From Chlorobiota bacterium (GTDB lineage: Bacteria > Bacteroidota > Bacteroidia > Bacteroidales > JAADJA01), in the NCBI GenBank assembly GCA_030592565.1, contig JAUVIX010000024.1, positions 1 through 18,062 of the forward strand: DNA of 18,062 bases, given 5' to 3'. The number at the start of each line of letters is the position of its first letter. Within the stretch, counting starts at the first letter, position 1. The notes beneath the pieces are model-generated. The model saw nothing but the letters and a program-made list of their open reading frames with translations, did no database searches and was not told the origin of the DNA. Shown here in pieces: positions 7,043 to 15,310 of this stretch. Both the position numbers and the translations under genes were made by a program.

Positions 7043-9460
7043 TTATTCAATCGGAAGTGTAAAGAAAAATACCGATCCTATATTTTTTTTGCTCTCAACT
7101 CCAATTGTGCCACCATTAAGTTCAACAAATTCTTCACACAGCATAAGTCCAATGCCTGCGCCCTTTTCATTCTCTGTACCCTGACCCAGATATTTACTCT
7201 TAATACCCTTACCAAATAAAGAACTAACAACATTCTCATCTATTCAAATTCCAGTATCAGATACTTCCACTTTCAGAAAGTTACCCTCTCTTTTAACATC
7301 TACCCCTATTTCTCCTCCTTTTGGCGTGAACTTAACTGCGTTAGAAATAAAATTTCGAATAACAATATCAATCATTCCCTTATCAAAATAGGCTATAAGG
7401 TTTTCCGTTATCTCATTGATGATTGTAATAGCCTTTGATTCTGCCTGTGCGGAATATAAATTTATATTAGCATCAATAATGGGTTTTACAGGATTTAGTC
7501 CCGGGTCAAACTTCAGTTTTCCCATTTGATCCATTGCCCATGACAATAAATTCTCAAGCAAAAAATAGGTTGCATCTACTGTAGGTTTATAAGAGGTCAA
7601 TAGGTCTCTGATTGCCTCCTTGCTAAGATTATCAAACTCATTAACAACAAGATCAATAATACTCTTGTTAGTACTAATGGGGCCACGCAGATCATGCGAA
7701 ATGATAGAAAATACCTTATCCTTTGTATCATTTGCCATTTTCAGAGCTTGTTCCGTTTTCCTGATTTCGGTGATATCCCAAAAATTAACAATAACACCCT
7801 GAATATTGGGGTCATCAAGCAGTTTTTTTGCATAGGCTGCCATATTCAGATATCTCCCGGAAGCATCGCTTAATCGAAACTCAAATATTACGGGATTATT
7901 CCCTTTGAGTATCCTGCTGAAATCAGCTTGCAATTCCATTTTATCATCCGGATGAACATTTTTAAACACATTTTCTCCAACTCTGTCTTCCGGCTTCCTG
8001 CCAATTTTACTCTCTATTGAAGGACTAATATATTTAATTTTCTGGCTTTTGTCAACCACAACAATAAAATCCTGAGAGTTACCAAGAAGTTTTTCATAAA
8101 AGTTTTTTTGAAGTGCAAGTTCCCTTTCCGACTTCCTTTTAATGTGTATCAGCCGGTAAAGTGTGAAAATTAAAACAATGGCAATAACGAGTAAACCTGA
8201 CAAAGCAATCTTGATTCGTCTGTCAACAACATTTTTCCTGATTAAAAGCTGATTTTCCTGCTCTTTTTTTTCAGATTCATACTTTGCTTCAATCTCAAGT
8301 ATTTGCCTGCTTTTTTCGGCAGTAAACAGGCTGTCATACAACTCCCCGTAATATTTAAGAAATTCATAAGCACTGTCGTACTTACCCAATTTCGCATAAC
8401 TATTTGAAAGTATCTGGCAAGCATCCATTATATCACCTGGAGCTCCTGTCAGCCGAGCGTACTCTTCACTTAACTTACCATAATTAATTGCTTCAGAATA
8501 ATTGGCTTTGTGATAATATACTTCGGCAAGATTATAACAACAGGTTGAAATAACCATATTAAATCCTTTCTCCTGTGCAAATTTCAGGACATCCTTAAAC
8601 CCACTTAAGGCTTTTGCCGTATCTCCCATTATAAGGTAATTGTCAGCAATATTATTTTCATCTATAGCTATCCCATAATCATCTTCGAGTTCAATATCAA
8701 TTTCAAGAGCTTTGTTAAAATAGGCCAGCGCCTCTTCATATCTACCAAGTGAGGAATAGGAATCTCCGAGATTATTAAAACACATTGACTGACCTGTTTT
8801 AGAACCAATATCAACATAATACTTCATCGCTTCATTATAATAATCAATTGCCTTATTATTGTTTCCCATTTCACTTTTAAGAACACCAAGGCTAACCAAT
8901 GAGCCTGCAATCCCCTCTACATCTTTTATATTTTCATTAATTTTTAAAGACATTAATGAGTAGTTATATGCTTCTTCTGTTTTGTCTAAATCGCTATAAC
9001 AGGCTGAAAGGTCATTATACACTGCTGCAAGCCCGGGCTTATCGTTTTCAGTTGAACAAATATCAACTTTTTTCTTAAAAAACTCAAGAGCATTATCATA
9101 TTGACCCGCATAATAATAACTGTATCCAATTCGCGACATAATTATTGCAGCACTTTTGTTATCTGCATTTGCATTGTGGATATTTAATGCCAGTTTATAA
9201 TAGAAAATTGCAGAATCGAAAACCTCGTGGATTGACCAAATGTCACCTAATCTTGTACAAGAAGATGTCTCTTTGGATTCATTGTTGAATTCACGTGATA
9301 GTTTCAAAGCCTCAGATGCAAAATATAATGCCGAGTCTTTGTTGCTATACGCAAACTTCTTACTCTGATTTAAGCACTCATTTATTGCTATGGTATCCGG
9401 TTGTTGTGCCGGTAATGTACTCCATAGTACTAAACTCAATATTGTAAGTAGCCACTTCAT
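7043..9460 (-). pseudogene. TPR-PAS sensor histidine kinase interrupted by one in-frame TGA
   Basis: The intact frame runs 9460-7244 (738 residues). It has a signal peptide (MKWLLTILSLVLWSTLPAQ), TPR repeats (about 30-375), a coiled region, one membrane segment (about 417-436), a PAS domain (about 453-567), a HisKA domain with FSIISHDLRGP (His589), and the start of the ATPase domain with N-box RNFISNAVKF (702-711) and DTGI (735-738). Codon 739 is TGA (7244-7246) where family members have the second Gly of DTGIG. Beyond it the same frame stays open for 66 codons: IDENVVSSLFGKG, the G2 box GAGIGL, then NGGTIGVES and SVFFFTLPIE, to TAA at 7043-7045. One substitution (GGA to TGA) explains this. 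The truncated product lacks the ATP lid and G2 box and should not bind ATP normally. It lies 35 bases after the DUF2723 gene and 20 before the regulator. Alternatives are a sequencing error or a strain polymorphism. Confidence 0.88.
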
Positions 9461-9495
9461 ATTATTAAAATAATTAACTCTGTGTATTAAGACTA

Positions 9496-12400
9496 TTATT
9501 TATTACCGGACTGATTCAGGTTGACATTTTTTTCGAAAACATCATAAATTTGTTTGTAAAGATCGTTCTGTTTATATTTTTGAGTAATCTGAGATAATTT
9601 CTGAACCATATAAAGATTCTGCTGAATATCGGTGTCATATCTTCTCGCCCTTTTTCCCGAAAACTGAAAATAATATTTAAACTGCTCATCAAAAACAACA
9701 ATCAGTCTTTCTACCAGGGCATTGGCCTTTTCATTTTCACCAATGGTATAATAATCTTCGGCAAGAGGTATCACAAAATAGTCGAAAGGGATGCAGTTAT
9801 CGGGAATAACTTCAATACACTTATCAAGCACCATCCGTGCTGAATCCTTTTTCCCTTCGTTTATCAACGCACTAGCCAGCCTATGAAAATTATTACGAAG
9901 ATTCATAGTCATCCTTCTGTTTGTTTCATCAAGATAAACATCAGGATTATTCATATTACCCCACCGGAATTTATTCATCAAATTGTCAAACATAACATCA
10001 GTATTAACAATACCGGGTTGGCCTCTGTCTGCTTTTGACTTTACAGGAACAAGCCTGTAGGCAAGTCCGTCGAGCATAAAATAGTCCTCAAGGCCCATAT
10101 ATGCATCACTTCCTATTGTTATTGCAAAATAGACAGGTCTTTCCCAATTACTTGTTGCTAAAAGATCGAGTACCATTAAAGAACTTTTTGAAATGGCATT
10201 GCTATTAAATGTCCAGATAATCTCTTTAACAATCCTGTCAGCATATTCAGGGGGAACAACTCCATTCTTTACAACAGTTGCCGAATCAACCTTAATTTTA
10301 AATTTCTTAGTAGGGAAGAAGTCTAAAGCCCCCATAGCTGTATTGCGCATAAGGCTTTTTGGGTTATCAATCATTACATCAAAAAGCTGCCTCAAATCCA
10401 CAAACCCTTTAATCTTCTCATTTTCTATTATGTAAGTATAATTTTTCTTAGTATCAGCATATAATTCCGGAGGCATTGAGAAGAGAATTGGGTCAGAATC
10501 ATACACCTTCCTTCTCATTTGATTAATATACCAGGCAGTATTCAGGAGGCTGAGATTAACAACTCTAATATCAGTCCGTACACCCTCAACCTCTTGTGCA
10601 TACCATAGCGGGAAGGTATCATTGTCGCCATTGGTAAAAAGAATTGCATTGGGAGCGCAGGAGTTAAGATAGTCACTTGCAAGTGCAATGGTAGTATATC
10701 TGTTTGAACGATCGTGATCGTTCCAGCCCTCTTTGGCCATTATACCCGGCACCAATATCAATAAAACACCAGTTACAATAAAGGCGGCTGGCTTTGAGCT
10801 TAGATACTTCCTGATAAAACTGAAAATTGCTAAAGTACCCAGTCCTATCCATATTGCGTAAGCATAAAACGAAGCAGCATAAGCATAATCTCGCTCCCTC
10901 GGCTGAGGTGAGTGTTGATTCAGATAGACCACAATGGCAAGTCCGGTCATAAAAAACAAAAGAAAAACAACCAGTGAATTTCTGTTATCTTTCCTTAACT
11001 GGTAAATAAGTCCAAAAAGTCCCAGAATAAAAGGAATCATATAAAACTTATTGGTGGCTTTGCTTTTCATACTTTCAGGTAAATTCATTATCGGGCCAAG
11101 TCGGGCTTCATCAAGAAAAGGAATTCCCGTAATCCAATTACCATGCTTCCTGTCAACCATTCCCTGAATATCATCCTGCCTGCCGGAATAATTCCACATA
11201 AAATATCTGAAATACATATGATCAAGTTGGTATCTGAAGAAGTAACGAAGATTCTCACCGAAAGTCGGTTTATATAAAACCTTACTCTCTCCATAATCTG
11301 TTTCAACCTTGATAGGCTCCCCCTTCATTTTGCTCCACGTCTTATAATCCTTAATATATTGTTGGCTGGTGTTATCCCACATCCTTGGAAAAACAGTTGT
11401 AAATCGCGGATCGTATACCGGAACAGTCCCTTTTCGGTCATCAATAATCACATACTTACCCTTCTTTTCATCCTTACTGTAAACGGGCTTTCCATCCTTG
11501 CGTTCAATAACTGGAGCATTATAATAGGGCCCTGAAAAGATTGGCCAGTCACCATATTGCTCCCTGGCAAGATAAGAAAGCAGTGTTATTGCATCCTTTG
11601 GACTGCTCTCATTTATTGGTGTATCTGCGTTCGACCTTATTACCAACAGGAAAAATGAAGAGTACCCGATTAAAAGAAAAGTCAAACCCCATATAACAGT
11701 ATTCCATACCGCTTTTAGCTGTTTACGGGTATAGCGGATTCCCCAGTAAATCCCACCTATCAGGACAATGAAATAAATAATTGCACCTGTATTGAACGGT
11801 AATCCAAGGACATTGACAAAAAAGAGTTCAAAATAACCGGCAAACTTTACAATCCAGGGAATAACACCATTCATCACCAGGGCCAATACCAATATAGAAA
11901 TAACAAACGTAATGATAATACCTTTCAGATTTGGGTTTTTGTATCTTTTGAAATAATAGACAAAAGAGATGGCAGGAATTGCGAGCAGATTCAAAAGGTG
12001 AACACCGATAGAAAGCCCCATCATATAAGCAATAAAGATTAGCCAGCGGAATGAATGTTCCTCATCTGCCTTCTCCTCCCATTTTAAAATTGCCCAGAAT
12101 ACCAAGGCTGTAAAAAAGGATGACATTGCATAAACTTCGCCTTCCACTGCTGAAAACCAGAAGGAATCGGTAAATGTATATGCCAGAGATCCAACCAGTC
12201 CACTACCAAGGACAGCATACATTTTTCCTTCGGTCATCTCGCCAGTTTTCATCACCAGCTTTTTTGCCAGAATTGTGATAGTCCAGAAAAGGAACATAAT
12301 AGTCAGGCCACTTGATAGTGCTGACATAATGTTAACCATTTGAGCCACGTGAGAGGTATCGCCAAAAGCAAACAAGGAGAAAAACCTGCCCAGAATTTGA

Positions 12401-12570
12401 AACAACGGTGCTCCCGGCGGATGCCCGACCTGAAGCTTGTAAGCTGTTGCAATATATTCGCCACAATCCCAAAAGCTTGCTGTAGGTTCTGCTGTCAAAA
12501 TGTAAACCAAGGAGGCAATGAAAAAGACTATTGCTCCAAGGATATTATTGAGTTTTTTATATTTGTTCAT
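9496..12570 (-). CDS. DUF2723 polytopic membrane protein (GT-C-like glycosyltransferase candidate)
   Basis: A 1024-residue protein of the DUF2723 family, a large membrane protein widespread in Bacteroidetes. About a dozen hydrophobic segments fall in two blocks, roughly residues 8-315 and 505-620. The N-terminal signature TASFWDCGEYIATAYKLQVG carries acidic Asp35 and Glu38 and is followed by HPPGAP (50-55); this resembles the first periplasmic loop of GT-C glycosyltransferases such as the protein O-mannosyltransferases. A soluble C-terminal part has FTNGDNDTFPLWYAQ from about residue 645 and a TPR-like tail (about 880-970). I recall the family being placed in CAZy GT117, which I cannot verify here. 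A role in transferring sugar from a lipid carrier in the envelope is inference. Gaps to its neighbours are 36 (gpmI) and 35 bases (kinase). It ends in TAA. Confidence 0.92.
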   Translation of the reverse strand: MNKYKKLNNILGAIVFFIASLVYILTAEPTASFWDCGEYIATAYKLQVGHPPGAPLFQILGRFFSLFAFGDTSHVAQMVNIMSALSSGLTIMFLFWTITILAKKLVMKTGEMTEGKMYAVLGSGLVGSLAYTFTDSFWFSAVEGEVYAMSSFFTALVFWAILKWEEKADEEHSFRWLIFIAYMMGLSIGVHLLNLLAIPAISFVYYFKRYKNPNLKGIIITFVISILVLALVMNGVIPWIVKFAGYFELFFVNVLGLPFNTGAIIYFIVLIGGIYWGIRYTRKQLKAVWNTVIWGLTFLLIGYSSFFLLVIRSNADTPINESSPKDAITLLSYLAREQYGDWPIFSGPYYNAPVIERKDGKPVYSKDEKKGKYVIIDDRKGTVPVYDPRFTTVFPRMWDNTSQQYIKDYKTWSKMKGEPIKVETDYGESKVLYKPTFGENLRYFFRYQLDHMYFRYFMWNYSGRQDDIQGMVDRKHGNWITGIPFLDEARLGPIMNLPESMKSKATNKFYMIPFILGLFGLIYQLRKDNRNSLVVFLLFFMTGLAIVVYLNQHSPQPRERDYAYAASFYAYAIWIGLGTLAIFSFIRKYLSSKPAAFIVTGVLLILVPGIMAKEGWNDHDRSNRYTTIALASDYLNSCAPNAILFTNGDNDTFPLWYAQEVEGVRTDIRVVNLSLLNTAWYINQMRRKVYDSDPILFSMPPELYADTKKNYTYIIENEKIKGFVDLRQLFDVMIDNPKSLMRNTAMGALDFFPTKKFKIKVDSATVVKNGVVPPEYADRIVKEIIWTFNSNAISKSSLMVLDLLATSNWERPVYFAITIGSDAYMGLEDYFMLDGLAYRLVPVKSKADRGQPGIVNTDVMFDNLMNKFRWGNMNNPDVYLDETNRRMTMNLRNNFHRLASALINEGKKDSARMVLDKCIEVIPDNCIPFDYFVIPLAEDYYTIGENEKANALVERLIVVFDEQFKYYFQFSGKRARRYDTDIQQNLYMVQKLSQITQKYKQNDLYKQIYDVFEKNVNLNQSGNK

Positions 12571-12606
12571 TGTGTTTGTTGTTGTCTGTTTATTTCAAGT
12601 CGGTAA

Positions 12607-14154
12607 TCAGAGGTCACCCTTTGACTGCGACTCTATAAGCACCTTTCCTGTCATATCTTTTGGTATTTCAAGGCCCATAATAGTCAGGATAGTAGGAGCC
12701 ACATCTGCGAGAATACCGTTTTTAACTTTTTTATATTTATCACTAACCACGATACAAGGTACCGGATTAAGTGAATGTGCCGTATTTGGTGATCCGTCTG
12801 GGTTAACGGCATTATCGGCATTACCATGGTCTGCAATAATCATTGCCGTATAGTTGTTAGCCTTTGCCGTTTCGACAACATCGTTTACACATTGGTCAAC
12901 CGTTTCAACAGCCTTCATTATTACCTTATAAATACCTGTATGCCCGACCATATCACCATTTGCAAAATTTAGCACAACAAGATCAGCCCACTGGGTCTTT
13001 AACTCTTCTACTATTGCATCCCTGACTTCAAAAGCACTCATTTCAGGTTGCAAATCATAAGTTGCAACTTTCGGTGATGGGATCATTATCCTTTTCTCAT
13101 TTTTAAAAGGTTCCTCCCTGCCTCCTGAAAAGAAAAAGGTAACGTGGGCATACTTCTCTGTTTCAGCAATACGAATTTGATTTAATCCTGCATTAGAAAC
13201 CACTTTACCAAGAGTATTCTTAACATTTTCTTTATCATAAATAACATTTATTCCTTTAAACGATTCATCATAATTTGTCATAGTATAATATTGCAGATTG
13301 AGGATATTCATCTCAAAATCAGGAAAATCCTGTTGTGTAAGTGCTGTAGTTATCTGACGCAATCTGTCTGTTCTGAAATTGAAGCATATAACTACGTCAC
13401 CATCCATAATAGTCCCAATAGGCTTATCATTATTATCAACCACAACAATAGGTTTAATAAACTCGTCAGTAACTCCTTCATCATACGATTCCTGAATTGC
13501 CTCCAGAATATTATGCGTATGCTTTCCTATCCCTAAAACCATCTGATCATACCCTTCCCTAATTCTTTCCCAGCGTTTGTCCCTGTCCATTGTGTAATAT
13601 CTCCCGATTAGTGAAGCAATCTTACCGTTTGATTTGTCGAGATGCTCCTGAAGATTCCTAACATACCCCAGTCCGCTTCTCGGGTCAGTGTCCCTGCCAT
13701 CAGTGAGGGCATGAATAAAAACCTTTTCAAGGTCATAATCCATTGTAAGGTCGCAAAGTTTGTACAGATGTTTATCCTGAGAGTGAACTCCGCCATCCGA
13801 CACAAGTCCAAGAAAATGAATACTTTTATCATTCTCTTTAGCATAAGTAAAAGCCTTTACAAGCTGTTCATTATTTGCAATACTATTATCTTCGATAGCT
13901 TTGTTAATCCTCACAAGGTCCTGATAAACCACTCTGCCGGCACCGATATTAAGATGTCCTACTTCGGAGTTACCCATTTGCCCATCAGGCAAACCGACAT
14001 TTTCGCCACAAGTTAAAAGGTGAGAATGGGGATAATTTTCGTTAAGATAATCCAGATATGGAGTATTGGCCTGGGATATAACATCTGCTTTTGACTTATC
14101 GCCAATGCCCCACCCGTCCATTATTATTAATATCGCTTTGTTATATTTTTTCAT
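12607..14154 (-). CDS. gpmI: 2,3-bisphosphoglycerate-independent phosphoglycerate mutase
   Basis: A 515-residue cytoplasmic enzyme that converts 3-phosphoglycerate to 2-phosphoglycerate in glycolysis and gluconeogenesis, using two metal ions (usually Mn2+) and a phosphoserine intermediate. Full family length. Visible motifs: AILIIMDGWG with metal ligand Asp13, GNSEVGHLNIGAG with catalytic Ser63, HALTDGRDTDP, GRYYTMDRD.RW, NFRTDR, and IADHGNADN with metal ligands Asp442 and His443 and a following AHS. I start at ATG 14154 (MKKYNKAILI); a TTG at 14163 would add three residues and is less likely. It is the first gene of the minus-strand cluster, divergent from the phosphatase gene. It ends in TGA. 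Confidence 0.97.
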   Translation of the reverse strand: MKKYNKAILIIMDGWGIGDKSKADVISQANTPYLDYLNENYPHSHLLTCGENVGLPDGQMGNSEVGHLNIGAGRVVYQDLVRINKAIEDNSIANNEQLVKAFTYAKENDKSIHFLGLVSDGGVHSQDKHLYKLCDLTMDYDLEKVFIHALTDGRDTDPRSGLGYVRNLQEHLDKSNGKIASLIGRYYTMDRDKRWERIREGYDQMVLGIGKHTHNILEAIQESYDEGVTDEFIKPIVVVDNNDKPIGTIMDGDVVICFNFRTDRLRQITTALTQQDFPDFEMNILNLQYYTMTNYDESFKGINVIYDKENVKNTLGKVVSNAGLNQIRIAETEKYAHVTFFFSGGREEPFKNEKRIMIPSPKVATYDLQPEMSAFEVRDAIVEELKTQWADLVVLNFANGDMVGHTGIYKVIMKAVETVDQCVNDVVETAKANNYTAMIIADHGNADNAVNPDGSPNTAHSLNPVPCIVVSDKYKKVKNGILADVAPTILTIMGLEIPKDMTGKVLIESQSKGDL

Positions 14155-14164
14155 TTTTTGCAAG

Positions 14165-14172
14165 CAAAAGTA
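14165..14172 (-). promoter_or_regulatory. Weak candidate -7 box upstream of gpmI
   Basis: On the minus strand it reads TACTTTTG, a full TAnnTTTG match, but only 10 bases before the ATG. That would make an almost leaderless transcript, and no -33 element is evident, so the call is weak. The 135-base divergent gap must hold promoters for both gpmI and the phosphatase. Confidence 0.25.
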
Positions 14173-14289
14173 AATTAAATTTTCAAGTGATAAAAGTTTG
14201 AATAAAATTGAATACTTTTACAGCCGTTATTCATTAACCGTATTTTAGGAATAATCGGTTGAGTTTTAACCTTTAGAATATTTTTAGAG

Positions 14290-15006
14290 ATGAGAGAACA
14301 TTGGGTAATCCCCGACATACATGGATGTGCACAAACCCTGCAGGCTTTGATAGAGGATATGATCCGGCCGTCAAAGTATGACCATCTCTATTTTCTTGGC
14401 GATTATATCGACCGCGGCCCTGCTTCCAAAGAGGTTATTGATTATCTGATGAATCTTCAGAAAGAGGAGTATAATCTTCATCTATTGATGGGAAATCATG
14501 AAGAGTATGTACTAAAATCCTATGAGGAGGAGCTGAATCTAAAGAGCTTTTTGGGAATCAAACAGAAAAACAAAAAGAAGAAAGAGTGGCTCATCTTTGG
14601 GGGTAAAGAGACAATGCAGAGCTTTAACATAACAGATATTAAAGATTTTCCAAAAAAGTATCTCGATTGGATGAGGGGTCTTGAGTATTATATTGAACTT
14701 GATGATTTTATTCTTGTCCATGCCGGATTAAATTTCAGAATTGATAATCCCTTTGAAGACAAGGATGCTATGCTATGGGTCAGGGATTACGACATAAAAT
14801 CCTCAAAAATTAAAAATAAGCGGATAATTCATGGGCACGTCCCTGTAAATCTTGAGTTTATTGATATCAGCATACGACAGAATAATTACAAATTTATCGA
14901 TCTAGATAACGGATGCTATATGACCGAACGTTCAGGCTTCGGGAATCTTATAGCGCTGGAATTAAATTCTATGGAATATAAGGTTCAGTATAATCTTGAT
15001 TATTAA
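14290..15006 (+). CDS. PPP-family metallophosphatase (serine/threonine phosphatase-like)
   Basis: A 238-residue cytoplasmic protein of the PPP metallophosphoesterase family. The set of metal and phosphate motifs is complete: PDIHG (residues 8-12; Asp9 and His11, with Pro in place of the usual first Gly), GDYIDRG (37-43; Asp38, Asp41, Arg42), GNHE (68-71), HAG (144-146) and HGH (181-183). It resembles the small bacterial protein phosphatases related to PrpA/PrpB and the lambda phosphatase, but could also act on diadenosine polyphosphates like ApaH. A lysine-rich insert (KQKNKKKKEW, 91-100) is likely a surface loop. No partner kinase is adjacent. It ends in TAA and is followed by a 304-base gap. 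Confidence 0.9.
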   Translation: MREHWVIPDIHGCAQTLQALIEDMIRPSKYDHLYFLGDYIDRGPASKEVIDYLMNLQKEEYNLHLLMGNHEEYVLKSYEEELNLKSFLGIKQKNKKKKEWLIFGGKETMQSFNITDIKDFPKKYLDWMRGLEYYIELDDFILVHAGLNFRIDNPFEDKDAMLWVRDYDIKSSKIKNKRIIHGHVPVNLEFIDISIRQNNYKFIDLDNGCYMTERSGFGNLIALELNSMEYKVQYNLDY

Positions 15007-15044
15007 GTTACTGACTCACCTTTTCTTACATTACTAATTACAAT

Positions 15045-15223
15045 TTAAGACCGTTGCAATACTCATTATGCAAAAATATTTTAGAATAACTTTTTGTCCC
15101 TTGTAAAAACTTCTCTGTTTTACTCTATAAAGTTGCATTTACTAATTGAACTTACTGGGCGAGGAAGATTGAAGTAGAATGAGTTTGATTATGAGTTATT
15201 CACATATATTGCAACGATCTTAA
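15045..15223. repeat. MITE-like structure: 17-bp inverted repeats 179 bases end to end
   Basis: TTAAGACCGTTGCAATA (15045-15061) matches the reverse complement of 15207-15223 with one mismatch in 17. Just inside, ACTCAT (15061-15066) also pairs with ATGAGT (15191-15196) after a 10-base bulge. The outer ends are TTAA on both sides, which could be part of the repeat or a TA/TTAA target duplication. The interior has no gene. It fills most of the 15007-15310 gap; apart from the promoter box at 15275 I see nothing else there. Confidence 0.5.
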
Positions 15224-15274
15224 TTTCTATATTATCACTTTGGTTTTATCACTACTTTCAGTTCAAATTTATCG

Positions 15275-15282
15275 TATCTTTG
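15275..15282 (+). promoter_or_regulatory. -7 box for the beta-propeller kinase gene
   Basis: TATCTTTG followed by C is a textbook Bacteroidetes -7 element (TAnnTTTG), 29 bases before the ATG at 15311. The -33 region is not clear: TTTC at 15256-15259 is a poor match and somewhat too close. Confidence 0.55.
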
Positions 15283-15310
15283 CCACTGATTACTTGAAGT
15301 TTTTCACTCT

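Noticed and set aside
7043..9460. Alternative genetic code (UGA read as glycine) to explain the kinase stop
   Set aside because: The T9SS protein, GNAT, lipoprotein and gpmI genes all end naturally in TGA, and the gene content is typical of Bacteroidetes with the standard code.
13642..14016. 124-residue plus-strand frame inside gpmI
   Set aside because: Antisense shadow of a clear, full-length housekeeping gene.
14236..14260. AACCG/CGGTT inverted repeat upstream of the phosphatase as an operator or riboswitch
   Set aside because: Only five pairs with a 15-base loop; not distinguishable from chance.
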